Positions 33,674 to 43,294 of a stretch of DNA of 64,000 nt are shown here, piece after piece (position 1 is the first letter of the stretch; each line of letters starts with the position of its first letter). This DNA is from Christiangramia lutea (GTDB taxonomy: Bacteria; Bacteroidota; Bacteroidia; Flavobacteriales; Flavobacteriaceae). The notes below the pieces were generated by a model. The model was not told the origin of the DNA and made no database searches. It saw only the letters and a list, made by a program, of their open reading frames with translations. The position numbers and the translations under genes are program-made. The DNA lies in contig NZ_JAKVTV010000001.1 in the NCBI RefSeq assembly GCF_022489035.1, positions 310,001-374,000 on the forward strand. The letters are read 5' to 3'.

Positions 33674-34651
33674 TTACTTATACATGACCTTTTTCACAGC
33701 TTTAACAACATCGTCGCTATTAGGCAACCATTCCTTTAAAAGACCTGGTGAATAAGGCGCCGGTGTATCGGCTGTATTAAGTTTTACAATTGGTGCATCA
33801 AGGTAATCGAATGCTTTAGACTGTACCTGGTAAGTAATTTCAGTAGCAACATTTCCAAAAGGCCATGCTTCCTCAAGTATCACTAACCTGTTTGTCTTTT
33901 TCACAGACTCAAGAATAGCATCATGATCCATAGGACGAACCGTTCTAAGATCGATGATCTCACAAGAAATATCTTCTTTCTCCAGTTCTTCGGCAGCTTT
34001 ATAAGCCTCCTTTATTATTTTTCCGAAAGAGACGATGGTAACATCACTTCCTTCCCTTTTAATATCAGCTTTACCAATTTCAATAACGTATTCGTCTTCC
34101 GGCACTTCTCCTTTATCACCATACATCTGCTCGCTTTCCATGAAGATCACCGGATCGTCATCCCGAATCGCTGCCTTAAGTAGACCTTTTGCATCATATG
34201 GGTTTGAAGGAACGATCACTTTAAGTCCGGGAGTATTTGCATACCAGCTCTCAAAAGCCTGGGAGTGGGTAGCACCCAACTGACCTGCAGATCCTGTTGG
34301 CCCACGGAATACGATTGGGATATTGAATTGTCCACCGCTCATCTGTCTCATCTTAGCGGCGTTATTTATGATCTGGTCAATTCCAACAAGAGAAAAGTTG
34401 AAGGTCATGAATTCAATGATTGGCCTGTTACCATTCATAGCAGAACCAACACCTATACCAGCAAATCCAAGTTCTGAGATAGGAGTATCGATCACCCTTT
34501 CCGGACCAAATTCATCAAGCATTCCTTTGGAAGCCTTATAAGCTCCATTATACTCGGCAACTTCTTCTCCCATTAAATAGATGCTGTCGTCGCGACGCAT
34601 TTCCTCGCTCATCGCCTCGGCAACGGCTTCTCTAAATTGAATTGTCCTCAT
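33674..34651 (-). CDS. pdhB: Pyruvate dehydrogenase E1 component, beta subunit
   Basis: This 325-residue protein has the E1-beta patterns MREAV-type start, YLMGEEVAEYNGAYK, DTPISELGFAGIGVG and VFRGPTGSAGQLGATHSQ. With E1-alpha it decarboxylates pyruvate for acetyl-CoA formation. The alpha and E2/E3 genes are not in the window, as is common in Flavobacteriaceae where beta stands apart. Related branched-chain oxoacid E1-beta subunits are less likely. Confidence 0.92.
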   Translation of the reverse strand: MRTIQFREAVAEAMSEEMRRDDSIYLMGEEVAEYNGAYKASKGMLDEFGPERVIDTPISELGFAGIGVGSAMNGNRPIIEFMTFNFSLVGIDQIINNAAKMRQMSGGQFNIPIVFRGPTGSAGQLGATHSQAFESWYANTPGLKVIVPSNPYDAKGLLKAAIRDDDPVIFMESEQMYGDKGEVPEDEYVIEIGKADIKREGSDVTIVSFGKIIKEAYKAAEELEKEDISCEIIDLRTVRPMDHDAILESVKKTNRLVILEEAWPFGNVATEITYQVQSKAFDYLDAPIVKLNTADTPAPYSPGLLKEWLPNSDDVVKAVKKVMYK

Positions 34652-34958
34652 TATATAAAATCTTATTTTTTATTCCTGCACAGCAAAAATAGTAATTCAT
34701 AAAGGTATATACCATATTTGCCGATTAAAATTTTATATGCTTCCTCATTATTAAAAGGCCGCAGTGGTCTTCTATTAAAAATCTCAAATTTTGGCAGGGT
34801 ATTATGAACTTTTGAAACAATAACACCCAAAACATTAAATATAACTTAAAATGAAGGTAAAATTTTTAGTCAATTTTATTATGCATGCATAGCATTTTTC
34901 GAATTAAAATACTTATCTTCGTCAGCGAAAACGTTTTATTAAAAAAAGAACTTTATAT
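34652..34958. other. Divergent promoter region between pdhB and etfB
   Basis: This 307-bp AT-rich region holds promoters for both directions: TATTTTTG on the minus strand (34684-34691) for pdhB and TATCTTCG (34914-34921), a one-mismatch -7 box, on the plus strand for etfB. ATGCATGCAT at 34881-34890 is a small palindrome of unknown role. No ORF is seen. Confidence 0.55.
34684..34691 (-). promoter_or_regulatory. -7 promoter element of pdhB
   Basis: TATTTTTG on the minus strand fits TAnnTTTG. The expected -33 position about 19 nt upstream is poor (TGGT). The distance to the pdhB start is about 33 nt. Confidence 0.45.
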
Positions 34959-35705
34959 ATGAAAATCTTAGTATGTATTAGTCATGTACCTGACACTACA
35001 TCGAAAATCAATTTCACAGAAGGAGATACTAAATTCGACACTAATGGTGTTCAATTTGTAATTAACCCAAATGATGAATTTGGTCTTACCAGAGCGATGT
35101 GGTTCAAAGAAAAACAAGGTGCAAGTGTTGATGTTGTAAATGTTGGAGGAGCTGAAACCGAACCTACTCTAAGAAAAGCCCTTGCCATTGGTGCAGATAG
35201 CGCCATTCGTGTGAACACACCGGCAACAGACGGTTATCAGGTAGCTAAGGAACTGGCTAAAGTTGTACAGGATGGTGGTTATGATCTTGTGATCGCCGGA
35301 AGAGAATCTATTGATTATAATGGTGGAATGGTACCTGGAATGTTAGCACAGTTAATCAAAGCTAATTTCGTAAATAACTGTATTAGTCTTGAAGTTGATG
35401 GTGATAATGCTAAGGCTATTCGTGAGATCGACGGTGGTAAGGAGACCTTAACGGCTTCACTTCCATTAGTAATTGGTGGTCAAAAAGGACTTGTAGAGGA
35501 AAGCGATCTTCGAATTCCAAATATGAGAGGAATCATGCAGGCTCGTAAAAAGCCTTTAAATGTTGTAGAATCAGCAGACACCAATACCAAGACAGAAGCT
35601 GTGAAATTTGAAAAACCAGCTCCAAAAGGAGATGTTAAACTGGTAGATCCTGAAAATCTTGACGAATTGATCGACCTGCTTCACAACGAAGCCAAGGCCA
35701 TCTAA
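34959..35705 (+). CDS. etfB: Electron transfer flavoprotein, beta subunit
   Basis: This 248-residue protein has the EtfB patterns CISHVPDTTSKI, FVINPNDEFGLTRA and VIAGRESIDYNGGMVPGMLAQ. With EtfA it accepts electrons from acyl-CoA dehydrogenases such as the one at 14018. It has its own promoter region and forms an operon with etfA 51 bp downstream. Confidence 0.95.
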   Translation: MKILVCISHVPDTTSKINFTEGDTKFDTNGVQFVINPNDEFGLTRAMWFKEKQGASVDVVNVGGAETEPTLRKALAIGADSAIRVNTPATDGYQVAKELAKVVQDGGYDLVIAGRESIDYNGGMVPGMLAQLIKANFVNNCISLEVDGDNAKAIREIDGGKETLTASLPLVIGGQKGLVEESDLRIPNMRGIMQARKKPLNVVESADTNTKTEAVKFEKPAPKGDVKLVDPENLDELIDLLHNEAKAI

Positions 35706-35756
35706 TTTTAAGAGAAACGGATCAGAAAGAATTTCAAAATTTAAAATCAGAAGAAA

Positions 35757-36725
35757 ATGTCAGTTTTAGTATATATAGAATCAGAAGAAGGAAAATTTAA
35801 AAAAGCTTCCTATGAGGTTGCTTCTTATGCAAAAGCCATAGCAGAAAAGATGGGAACATCTGTAACTGCTATTGCCTTTAATGCAGGAGAGGTTTCAGAA
35901 TTAGGAAAGTATGGAGTTGATAAAGTACTTAAAGTAAATAACGACAAGCTAAATAATTTTAATGCCGAAGCATATTCAGATGCGATCAAACAGGCTGCTG
36001 AAAAAGAAGGTAGTAAAGTTGTTGTGCTAAGCCAGAGCGCCAACAGTAAATACCTTGCTCCACTTCTAGCCGTTCAGCTTGAAGCAGGATATGCATCAAA
36101 TGTTGTTGCTCTTCCGGAAAGCACCGATCCTTTTACCGTTAAAAGAACTGCTTTTACAAATAAAGCATTCAACTTCACCAAAATAAGTACAGACGTGAAG
36201 GTAATAGGTCTTTCCAAAAATGCTTTCGGACTAAAAGAATCTCAGGCAGATGCTGCTGCTGAAGATTTCAGCCCAAGCCTTTCAGATGAAGATTTTTCAG
36301 TAAACGTAGAATCTGTAGATAAAGCCACAGATAAGGTTACTATTGCAGATGCCGAAGTAGTTGTATCTGGAGGTCGAGGATTAAAAGGCCCTGAAAACTG
36401 GACAATGATCGAAGAAATGGCTGATATCCTTGGAGCTGCTACAGCTTGTTCAAAACCTGTAAGTGATATGGGATGGAGACCACATAGTGAGCACGTGGGG
36501 CAAACTGGGAAACCGGTAGCTTCCAATCTTTACATAGCCGTAGGTATTTCTGGAGCTATCCAGCACCTTGCAGGTATTAACGCAGCAAAAACCAAGGTTG
36601 TTATTAACAACGATCCCGAAGCACCATTTTTCAAGGCTGCCGATTATGGAGTGGTTGGAGATGCCTTTGAAGTTGTGCCGAAGCTAAATGAAAAATTGAA
36701 GGAATTTAAAGAGAAAAACGCATAA
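35757..36725 (+). CDS. etfA: Electron transfer flavoprotein, alpha subunit
   Basis: This 322-residue protein has the C-terminal FAD-binding patterns [34 protein letters not shown] and [13 protein letters not shown] that define EtfA. It follows etfB and is ended by a terminator at 36750. Confidence 0.95.
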   Translation: MSVLVYIESEEGKFKKASYEVASYAKAIAEKMGTSVTAIAFNAGEVSELGKYGVDKVLKVNNDKLNNFNAEAYSDAIKQAAEKEGSKVVVLSQSANSKYLAPLLAVQLEAGYASNVVALPESTDPFTVKRTAFTNKAFNFTKISTDVKVIGLSKNAFGLKESQADAAAEDFSPSLSDEDFSVNVESVDKATDKVTIADAEVVVSGGRGLKGPENWTMIEEMADILGAATACSKPVSDMGWRPHSEHVGQTGKPVASNLYIAVGISGAIQHLAGINAAKTKVVINNDPEAPFFKAADYGVVGDAFEVVPKLNEKLKEFKEKNA

Positions 36726-36749
36726 TTTTCATAAATTGCGACCCATAAA

Positions 36750-36796
36750 GGGGCTGTCTAAATATGGTAAATGTCCTTATTTTAGACAGCCTTTTT
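36750..36796 (+). terminator. Intrinsic terminator after etfA
   Basis: GGCTGTCTAAA (36752-36762) pairs with TTTAGACAGCC (36781-36791), followed by TTTTTAA. Confidence 0.85.
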
Positions 36797-36810
36797 AATT
36801 TTACGGATGT

Positions 36811-37434
36811 ATGAGTTTAGTGCGACTTAATATTAAGGGAATATCTTATAGTCAAACACAAAACGGAGCTTACGCATTAATCCTCAACGAAGTTGGGGGT
36901 GAGCGTAAATTGCCTATTGTGATCGGGGCATTTGAAGCCCAGTCAATTGCAATTGCTCTGGAAAAGGAGATTAAACCCCCCAGACCTCTTACCCATGATC
37001 TTTTTAAAAACTTTGCAGACAGGTTTGAGATCGTGGTAAAACAGGTAATTATTCATAAATTGGTAGATGGTGTATTTTATTCCAGTCTCATTTGTGAGCG
37101 GGATGGAATAGAAGAAATCATCGATGCCCGTACGAGTGATGCCATCGCTTTAGCACTAAGATTCGAAGCACCTATTTTCACCTATAAAAACATTCTGGAC
37201 AAAGCCGGTATTTATCTTAAAGCCGAGGAAAAACAGCGTGATCAGGAAGAAAAGGAAGAAGAGATCATTGAAGATGAACTTCTAAAGGAGGAGATAGATC
37301 TACCATCTGAGGATACTACAGATTATAAGAAAATGTCTCTTGAAGAATTAAAGGAACTTCTTTCCCAGGCTGTTAGCCATGAAGACTATGAAAAAGCGGC
37401 CCGCATCAGGGACGAAATTTCCAAAAGAAAATAA
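36811..37434 (+). CDS. Bifunctional nuclease-family protein with UVR domain
   Basis: The first 140 residues form a DUF151/BFN domain (LPIVIGAFEAQSIAIALE, DARTSDAIALALR). An acidic linker follows, and residues about 173-205 are a UvrB/UvrC (UVR) motif ending in YEKAARIRDEISKRK. Plant and bacterial members show nuclease activity in some reports, but the role in this organism is not known. The next gene starts 7 bp after the stop. Confidence 0.9.
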   Translation: MSLVRLNIKGISYSQTQNGAYALILNEVGGERKLPIVIGAFEAQSIAIALEKEIKPPRPLTHDLFKNFADRFEIVVKQVIIHKLVDGVFYSSLICERDGIEEIIDARTSDAIALALRFEAPIFTYKNILDKAGIYLKAEEKQRDQEEKEEEIIEDELLKEEIDLPSEDTTDYKKMSLEELKELLSQAVSHEDYEKAARIRDEISKRK

Positions 37435-37441
37435 ACCTGAA

Positions 37442-39148
37442 ATGAACAAAATCTGGTGTTGCCTATTCCTGATTGTAATTTCTATTACGTCAGCCAATGC
37501 ACAAACCATTTCTAAAAACTGGCAAGTTGATAGCTCTAAAGATCAAAGCAGTCAGGAAAATTTCTTTGGAAATGCTACAGAACTAAATTTTAAAGAAGGC
37601 AGGTTTGAATTTATAGACTCTAAAAATAAAGACACCCTGGCTTCAGGTGACTATCTATACCAGAACAAATTACTGGTTTTATTTTATAACACTCCTAAGG
37701 ATACTATTCAAAATTTAAGGGTAACTGCACTTACCGACTCCACTCTTTCCTTGAATTCGAAAGGATCTTTAATAGATCTAAAAGCCATGGATCAAACCGC
37801 GGAAGAAGTTATCCCTGCAGAGACTGCCAAGGAAATGATCCCAAGTGCCGGCATAAGCACTTCCAGCCTTATTCGAGGATTCATCGGGATGATGGTTTTA
37901 CTCATCATCGCATTTATATTTAGCAGTAACCGAAAGGCAGTTAACTGGCGTACAGTTGGACTTGGCCTGGTTGCTCAATTGGTACTTGCCATTGGAGTTT
38001 TGAAGATCACCATTGTACAGAAAGTATTTGAATTCGTAGGGAATATTTTCGTCCTAATTCTTGATTTTACTGCCGCAGGAAGCGAATTCCTTTTAGGCGG
38101 AATGATGGATGTAGACAGTTTTGGGTTCATATTTCTATTCCAGGTACTACCTACTATCATTTTCTTTTCGGCCTTAACTTCTGTACTTTTTTACCTTGGA
38201 GTTATACAAATCGTAGTAAAAGGATTGGCTTGGGTGCTAACCAAATTACTAGGAATCTCGGGACCTGAAAGTTTAAGTGTTGCCGGAAATATTTTCCTGG
38301 GTCAAACCGAAGCCCCATTAATGATCAAAGCTTACCTTGAAAGAATGACCAGGTCTGAAATACTTCTGGTTATGGTTGGAGGTATGGCCACGGTTGCCGG
38401 AGGAGTTCTCGCAGCTTATATCGGTTTCCTTGGAGGTGATGACCCAGCCCTTAGATTACAATTCGCCAAACACTTACTGGCAGCATCTGTAATGGCCGCA
38501 CCTGGTGCGATCGTAGTATCAAAAATATTATTCCCACAGCAGGAATCTGTAAATACAGATGTAGAAGTTTCTTCTGAAAAGATTGGATCGAATATACTTG
38601 ATGCCATTGCCAATGGTACTACTGAAGGTTTAAAACTAGCAGCGAACGTGGCAGCAATGCTCTTGGTTTTTATCGCTTTTATCGCCATGATCAACTATAT
38701 CCTGGGATATATTGGCGGTTTAACCAGTCTTAATGCACTCATGGCTGAACATACTCCTTATTCGAAATTCTCACTGGAATCTATTCTGGGAATCATTTTC
38801 GCACCGCTCATGTGGGTGATTGGAGTCGCTAAGGAAGATATGATGCTAATGGGACAACTATTAGGTATTAAGCTTGCCGCCAGTGAATTCGTTGGATATG
38901 TACAGCTTGCTGATCTTAAAAACCCGGCAAACGCCCTTAGCCTTAATTACGAGAAATCTGTGATCATGGCTACCTACATGCTTTGTGGATTTGCAAATTT
39001 CGCTTCGATCGGAATTCAAATTGGAGGAATTGGATCACTCGCTCCCGGCCAGAGAAAGACCCTTTCTGAATTTGGAATGAAAGCACTTATTGGAGGTACA
39101 CTCGCTTCGTTGCTTTCTGCTACTATCGCCGGAATGATCATTGGTTAA
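37442..39148 (+). CDS. NupC-family nucleoside transporter with exported N-terminal domain
   Basis: The preferred ATG at 37442 starts a signal peptide (MNKIWCCLFLIVISITSANA). A soluble domain of about 110 residues follows (lipocalin-like strands; GNATELNFKEGRFEF). After about residue 140 comes a complete NupC concentrative nucleoside transporter with GNIFLGQTEAPLMIKAYL and GFANFASIGIQIGGIGSLAP. It imports nucleosides with H+ or Na+. The N-terminal domain is extra compared with enterobacterial NupC (about 400 residues) and should be in the periplasm. Confidence 0.9.
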   Translation: MNKIWCCLFLIVISITSANAQTISKNWQVDSSKDQSSQENFFGNATELNFKEGRFEFIDSKNKDTLASGDYLYQNKLLVLFYNTPKDTIQNLRVTALTDSTLSLNSKGSLIDLKAMDQTAEEVIPAETAKEMIPSAGISTSSLIRGFIGMMVLLIIAFIFSSNRKAVNWRTVGLGLVAQLVLAIGVLKITIVQKVFEFVGNIFVLILDFTAAGSEFLLGGMMDVDSFGFIFLFQVLPTIIFFSALTSVLFYLGVIQIVVKGLAWVLTKLLGISGPESLSVAGNIFLGQTEAPLMIKAYLERMTRSEILLVMVGGMATVAGGVLAAYIGFLGGDDPALRLQFAKHLLAASVMAAPGAIVVSKILFPQQESVNTDVEVSSEKIGSNILDAIANGTTEGLKLAANVAAMLLVFIAFIAMINYILGYIGGLTSLNALMAEHTPYSKFSLESILGIIFAPLMWVIGVAKEDMMLMGQLLGIKLAASEFVGYVQLADLKNPANALSLNYEKSVIMATYMLCGFANFASIGIQIGGIGSLAPGQRKTLSEFGMKALIGGTLASLLSATIAGMIIG

Positions 39149-39267
39149 TTCAGATTACTTTTAGAAAACTTTCATATTTCATTTTCTTAAAGGTTACAGA
39201 TAACAAGTAAATTGCCTGTTCCCTCTATCTCGGGAAAACTGAAACAAATGGTCTGTAATTTTTTTGA

Positions 39268-40242
39268 ATGAATCAAAATAAAAAAAGTGAATCGATATAC
39301 CGTGGTGAAGAAGCTCAATGGCCTCACCAGATCCCACTTAAAGGATGGATAGATATTGGCAAGCGCGTTTGGCATGAGATGAAAATAGACCATGTCCAGA
39401 TCGTTTCTGCAGGAGTGGGATTTTATTTCTTCCTTTCCATCTTCCCAACGATTGTTGCAGCCATTTCTATTTACAGTTTAGTTCTGGATCCAGAGCAGAT
39501 CCGGGAGCAAGTGTCAAGGCTGAATCTCTTTATGCCCGACCAGGCATTTGGAATGATCACTGATTTTTTAAGGCCCATCCTGGAACAATCCAAAAATGAA
39601 ATTGGCTGGAGTCTTTTCATTAGTATTCTAGTAAGTATCTGGAGTGCCAATAAAGGCACCAGCGCTCTATTTCAGGGTATTAATATAGCCTACGATGAGA
39701 TAGATACCCGTGGCATCATAAAAAAGAATTTACTTACACTTCTTTTTACTCTTGCCGGTCTGGTCATCGGGCTTTTAAGTCTGCTTATCGTGATATTTTT
39801 CCCACTTTTGATTGAAAATATTGGATTGCCTTCTCAAATTGAAGATATGTTTACCTGGCTCCGCTGGGTCATACTGGGATTTATCCTGATTTTCACTTTG
39901 AGTGTGGTTTACAAGATCGCCCCGAACAGACGTAGCCCCAGGTTTAGATGGGTAAGTTGGGGAGCAATTATTGGAACTGCTCTCTGGCTGGCAGGTTCCA
40001 TGCTATTTTCATGGTATGTAGGTAATTTTGGAAGCTATGCTGACCTCTACGGAAGTTTCGCTGCGGTAGCCATTTTATTGCTTTGGCTTTTCCTTACCGC
40101 CTTTATCATACTTATTGGTGCAGAGATCAATTCTGAAATGGAGCATCAAACCAGGAAGGACACCACTATTGGAGTAGAAATGCCCATGGGGCAACGCAAT
40201 GCCTGGCATGCCGATCATTGCGCAATAGATGAAGAGGAATAG
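39268..40242 (+). CDS. YihY/BrkB-family membrane protein
   Basis: This 324-residue protein has six predicted membrane helices. GVGFYFFLSIFPTIVAAISIY and GSYADLYGSFAAVAILLLWLF are typical of the YihY/BrkB family. It is not ribonuclease BN, despite older names. Function unknown. The C-terminus is histidine-rich (NAWHADHCAIDEEE). Confidence 0.9.
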   Translation: MNQNKKSESIYRGEEAQWPHQIPLKGWIDIGKRVWHEMKIDHVQIVSAGVGFYFFLSIFPTIVAAISIYSLVLDPEQIREQVSRLNLFMPDQAFGMITDFLRPILEQSKNEIGWSLFISILVSIWSANKGTSALFQGINIAYDEIDTRGIIKKNLLTLLFTLAGLVIGLLSLLIVIFFPLLIENIGLPSQIEDMFTWLRWVILGFILIFTLSVVYKIAPNRRSPRFRWVSWGAIIGTALWLAGSMLFSWYVGNFGSYADLYGSFAAVAILLLWLFLTAFIILIGAEINSEMEHQTRKDTTIGVEMPMGQRNAWHADHCAIDEEE

Positions 40243-40360
40243 TTGAAATAAAGTTGATAACTCTTTTCTTTTCAGAAGGATTATAACCGTAATAATCTCC
40301 TTGTTTTATTATTTTTATGGGAATTTAATCTGAAGTTTTTCCTTATAAAAGTGCCTGAAA

Positions 40361-41185
40361 ATGAAACAATACCACGACCTGCTTAAACATGTTTTGGAAC
40401 ACGGAGCTGAAAAGGGTGACCGAACCGGTACCGGCACCAAAAGTGTGTTTGGATACCAGATGAGATTTAACCTTAGTGAAGGATTTCCTATGGTCACAAC
40501 TAAGAAATTACATTTAAAGTCCATCATTCATGAACTTCTATGGTTTCTTAAAGGCGATACCAATATCGAATATCTTAAAGAAAACGGAGTAAGAATTTGG
40601 AATGAATGGGCAGATGAAAATGGAGATCTGGGTCCTGTTTACGGCCACCAGTGGAGAAACTGGAATTCTGAAGATATAGACCAGATCAAAGAGATCGTTG
40701 ATACTTTAAAAACAAGCCCAAATAGTAGAAGGATGCTGGTTTCTGCATGGAATCCTTCTGTTTTACCAGATACCTCAGTTTCATTTTCAGAAAATGTGGC
40801 TAATGGAAAGGCTGCGCTTCCACCCTGCCATGCCTTCTTTCAATTTTATGTAGCCGATGGAAAATTATCCTGCCAGCTTTACCAAAGAAGTGCAGATATA
40901 TTCCTGGGAGTCCCATTTAATATCGCCTCTTATGCTTTATTAACCATGATGATGGCGCAGGTATGTGGCTATGAGGCCGGAGACTTTATTCACACATTTG
41001 GAGATGCCCATATTTACAGCAACCATATGGAGCAGGTAGAACTTCAGTTAAGCAGGGAACCAAGAGCCCTACCAACCATGAGATTAAATCCAGAGATCAA
41101 AGATATTTTTGATTTTAAGTTTGAAGATTTTATTTTAGAGGATTACGATCCCTATCCGGGCATAAAGGCCAGGGTAGCGATTTAG
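40361..41185 (+). CDS. thyA: Thymidylate synthase
   Basis: This 274-residue protein has the ThyA patterns [19 protein letters not shown], the catalytic cysteine in [12 protein letters not shown] and [18 protein letters not shown]. It methylates dUMP using methylene-tetrahydrofolate, which links to folA at 46689. The length is near the usual 264. Confidence 0.97.
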   Translation: MKQYHDLLKHVLEHGAEKGDRTGTGTKSVFGYQMRFNLSEGFPMVTTKKLHLKSIIHELLWFLKGDTNIEYLKENGVRIWNEWADENGDLGPVYGHQWRNWNSEDIDQIKEIVDTLKTSPNSRRMLVSAWNPSVLPDTSVSFSENVANGKAALPPCHAFFQFYVADGKLSCQLYQRSADIFLGVPFNIASYALLTMMMAQVCGYEAGDFIHTFGDAHIYSNHMEQVELQLSREPRALPTMRLNPEIKDIFDFKFEDFILEDYDPYPGIKARVAI

Positions 41186-41211
41186 TTAAACCTTTAAAAT
41201 TTAAATATCTT

Positions 41212-41589
41212 ATGAAGAAGTTAGTAGTTATTGCATGTTTTTTATTTGGAGGAATTGCTCTCTCAAATGCACAGCAAACCTCTCCGGTATGGCCTGGCTG
41301 CGAGAACAGTGAAGACATAAAAAAATGTTTTAATCAGAAACTTTCTCAACATGTGAGTGAGAATTACGAGTATCCTCAGAATGAAGCCGGAGAATATGTG
41401 AGAGGAAAAGTTACCATTTCCTTCAACATCAATGAAAAAGGGGAAGTAGTTGTAAATTCTATTGAAGGAGATAAACCTGAAGTAAAAAAGGCGGCCAGGG
41501 AAATGATCATGAAGATCCCAGATATGGAACCGGGAACACTTAATGGCGAACCAGATTCAAGAACCTTTACTGTTCCATTCAATTTCTAA
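41212..41589 (+). CDS. Exported TonB-C-like protein, copy 1
   Basis: A signal peptide (to about residue 21) is followed by about 100 residues. The core (GKVTISFNINEKGEVVVNSI, ending PDSRTFTVPFNF) resembles the TonB C-terminal domain. Two cysteines (WPGCENSEDIKKCF) probably form a disulfide. There is no membrane anchor or proline-rich stalk, so it is not a classical energy transducer. It is 23 bp before a paralogue with about half its residues identical. Confidence 0.8.
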   Translation: MKKLVVIACFLFGGIALSNAQQTSPVWPGCENSEDIKKCFNQKLSQHVSENYEYPQNEAGEYVRGKVTISFNINEKGEVVVNSIEGDKPEVKKAAREMIMKIPDMEPGTLNGEPDSRTFTVPFNF

Positions 41590-41611
41590 TAGACCAAAAC
41601 TGAAATAAACC

Positions 41612-42022
41612 ATGAAAAAATTATTGATTTTCGCACTTATGCTGGCCGGATTCACTTCTATGGCTCAGGATGATGTTGAAGTAAAAGGGAATAAAGTCAC
41701 TATGAAAGAAACCGCACCAGTATGGAATGGTTGCGAAGACAGTGGTGATAAAAAAGCCTGCTTTAACAAAATGCTTATGCAGCATATCAAGGAGAATATA
41801 AAATATACTAAAAACGATAAAGGGGAATGGATTCGCGGTAAAGCTACTGTTTCTATGGAGGTAAATGAAGAGGGAAAGGTTGTAGTTCATTCTGTAGAGA
41901 GTAATTCTCCTGAATTAAAAAAGGAAGCAAAAAGACTGATGGAATCTATTCCCACTATGACCCCGGGTAAGCTGGCGGGCAAACCAAAAGCCATTAAATA
42001 TACTATCCCACTCACCTTTTAG
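41612..42022 (+). CDS. Exported TonB-C-like protein, copy 2
   Basis: A paralogue of the previous gene, with the same signal peptide type, the same paired cysteines (VWNGCEDSGDKKACFNK) and the same core (RGKATVSMEVNEEGKVVVHSVE). Probably a tandem duplication. Periplasmic, role unknown. A terminator at 42088 ends the pair. Confidence 0.8.
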   Translation: MKKLLIFALMLAGFTSMAQDDVEVKGNKVTMKETAPVWNGCEDSGDKKACFNKMLMQHIKENIKYTKNDKGEWIRGKATVSMEVNEEGKVVVHSVESNSPELKKEAKRLMESIPTMTPGKLAGKPKAIKYTIPLTF

Positions 42023-42087
42023 AGCCATATATTTAACTCGACCTTAACGAGTGATTGACCCGGTCGTTTTTAAAAAATTGTAAATTT

Positions 42088-42118
42088 GAGTGATACCATA
42101 AACGTATCACTCTTTTTT
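42088..42118 (+). terminator. Intrinsic terminator after the TonB-C-like pair
   Basis: GAGTGATAC / GTATCACTC with a 7-nt loop, followed by TTTTTTA. The egtB start codon begins right after it. Confidence 0.82.
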
Positions 42119-43282
42119 ATGCTTTCACAGAAGGAATTAATTCAACTTTTTAAAGAAACCAGAGCCGATTCAGAAAAGATATGTTCATTTCTTGAAACTG
42201 AAGATTATGTGGTTCAGCCAATCGTGGAGGTATCTCCACCGAAATGGCATCTTGGGCACACCACCTGGTTCTTTGAAGAATTCGTTCTTAAGAAATATGC
42301 CGATGCTCATAAATTATATGACGAGAATACGGCCTACGTTTTTAATAGTTATTACGAAAGTGTAGGCGAAAAAGTGATACGTACCAACCGCGGTAATTTA
42401 TCGAGACCTACCGTGGCCTGGATCTACAAATTCAGAGAATACATTACTAATGAAATGATAGACCTCATGACTAAAAAAGATCTTGACGAAGGAGCTCTTT
42501 CGGTTATTGAGATTGGCTGTCATCATGAAAAGCAACACCAGGAATTATTATATACAGACATCAAATATATTCTAGGGAACAACCCTCTCCTGCCGAAGTA
42601 TAATGATGAGTTCGAAGAAAATAGAATTCAGGATTTTAAAAGAGATTGGATAGACATTAAGGAAGGAGTTTATGAGATTGGGCATACTTCAGATGATTTC
42701 TGTTACGACAATGAAAAAGGCGCTCACAAAACCTATCTCTGTGATTTCAGCATATCCAATAAACTGGTAACGAATAAGGAATTCATCGAATTTATTGATG
42801 CTGGCGGTTATAAGGATGTATTATTGTGGCATGCAGAAGCCTGGGACTGGATTAACGAAAACCATGTAAATTCACCTGAATACTGGCATAAAATTGATTC
42901 CACCTGGCACCAGTACACCCTAAACGGACTAAAGAAGTTAGATCCTGAAGCTCCGGTTACCCATATTTCATATTACGAAGCTTTCGCATTTGCCCAGTGG
43001 AAAGGAATGAGATTGCCAACAGAAGAGGAATGGGAAACGGCCCAGGAATATTTCGATTGGGGCAGTAGATGGGAGTGGACAGAAAGCGCCTATTCGCCCT
43101 ATCCAGATTACAAAAAACCTGAGGGTGCCTTAGGAGAGTATAATGGTAAATTCATGGTAAACCAAAAAGTACTGAGAGGAGGTTCTGTAGCCACTTCCAG
43201 AAACCATACAAGACCAACTTACAGAAACTTTTTTCACCCCCAGCTAAGATGGCAGTTTACTGGCTTCAGACTGGTAAAATAA
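42119..43282 (+). CDS. egtB: Ergothioneine biosynthesis protein EgtB-like (DinB/FGE-sulfatase)
   Basis: This 387-residue protein has an N-terminal DinB_2 domain with the iron ligands in GHTTWFFEE and CHHEKQHQE. A C-terminal formylglycine-generating-enzyme-like domain has LRGGSVATSRNHTRPTYRNF. EgtB joins a sulfur donor to hercynine using O2. I chose the ATG at 42119. A TTG at 42086 would lie in the terminator. Linked to egtD 12 bp downstream. Confidence 0.88.
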   Translation: MLSQKELIQLFKETRADSEKICSFLETEDYVVQPIVEVSPPKWHLGHTTWFFEEFVLKKYADAHKLYDENTAYVFNSYYESVGEKVIRTNRGNLSRPTVAWIYKFREYITNEMIDLMTKKDLDEGALSVIEIGCHHEKQHQELLYTDIKYILGNNPLLPKYNDEFEENRIQDFKRDWIDIKEGVYEIGHTSDDFCYDNEKGAHKTYLCDFSISNKLVTNKEFIEFIDAGGYKDVLLWHAEAWDWINENHVNSPEYWHKIDSTWHQYTLNGLKKLDPEAPVTHISYYEAFAFAQWKGMRLPTEEEWETAQEYFDWGSRWEWTESAYSPYPDYKKPEGALGEYNGKFMVNQKVLRGGSVATSRNHTRPTYRNFFHPQLRWQFTGFRLVK

Positions 43283-43294
43283 GCAAAGTAATTC

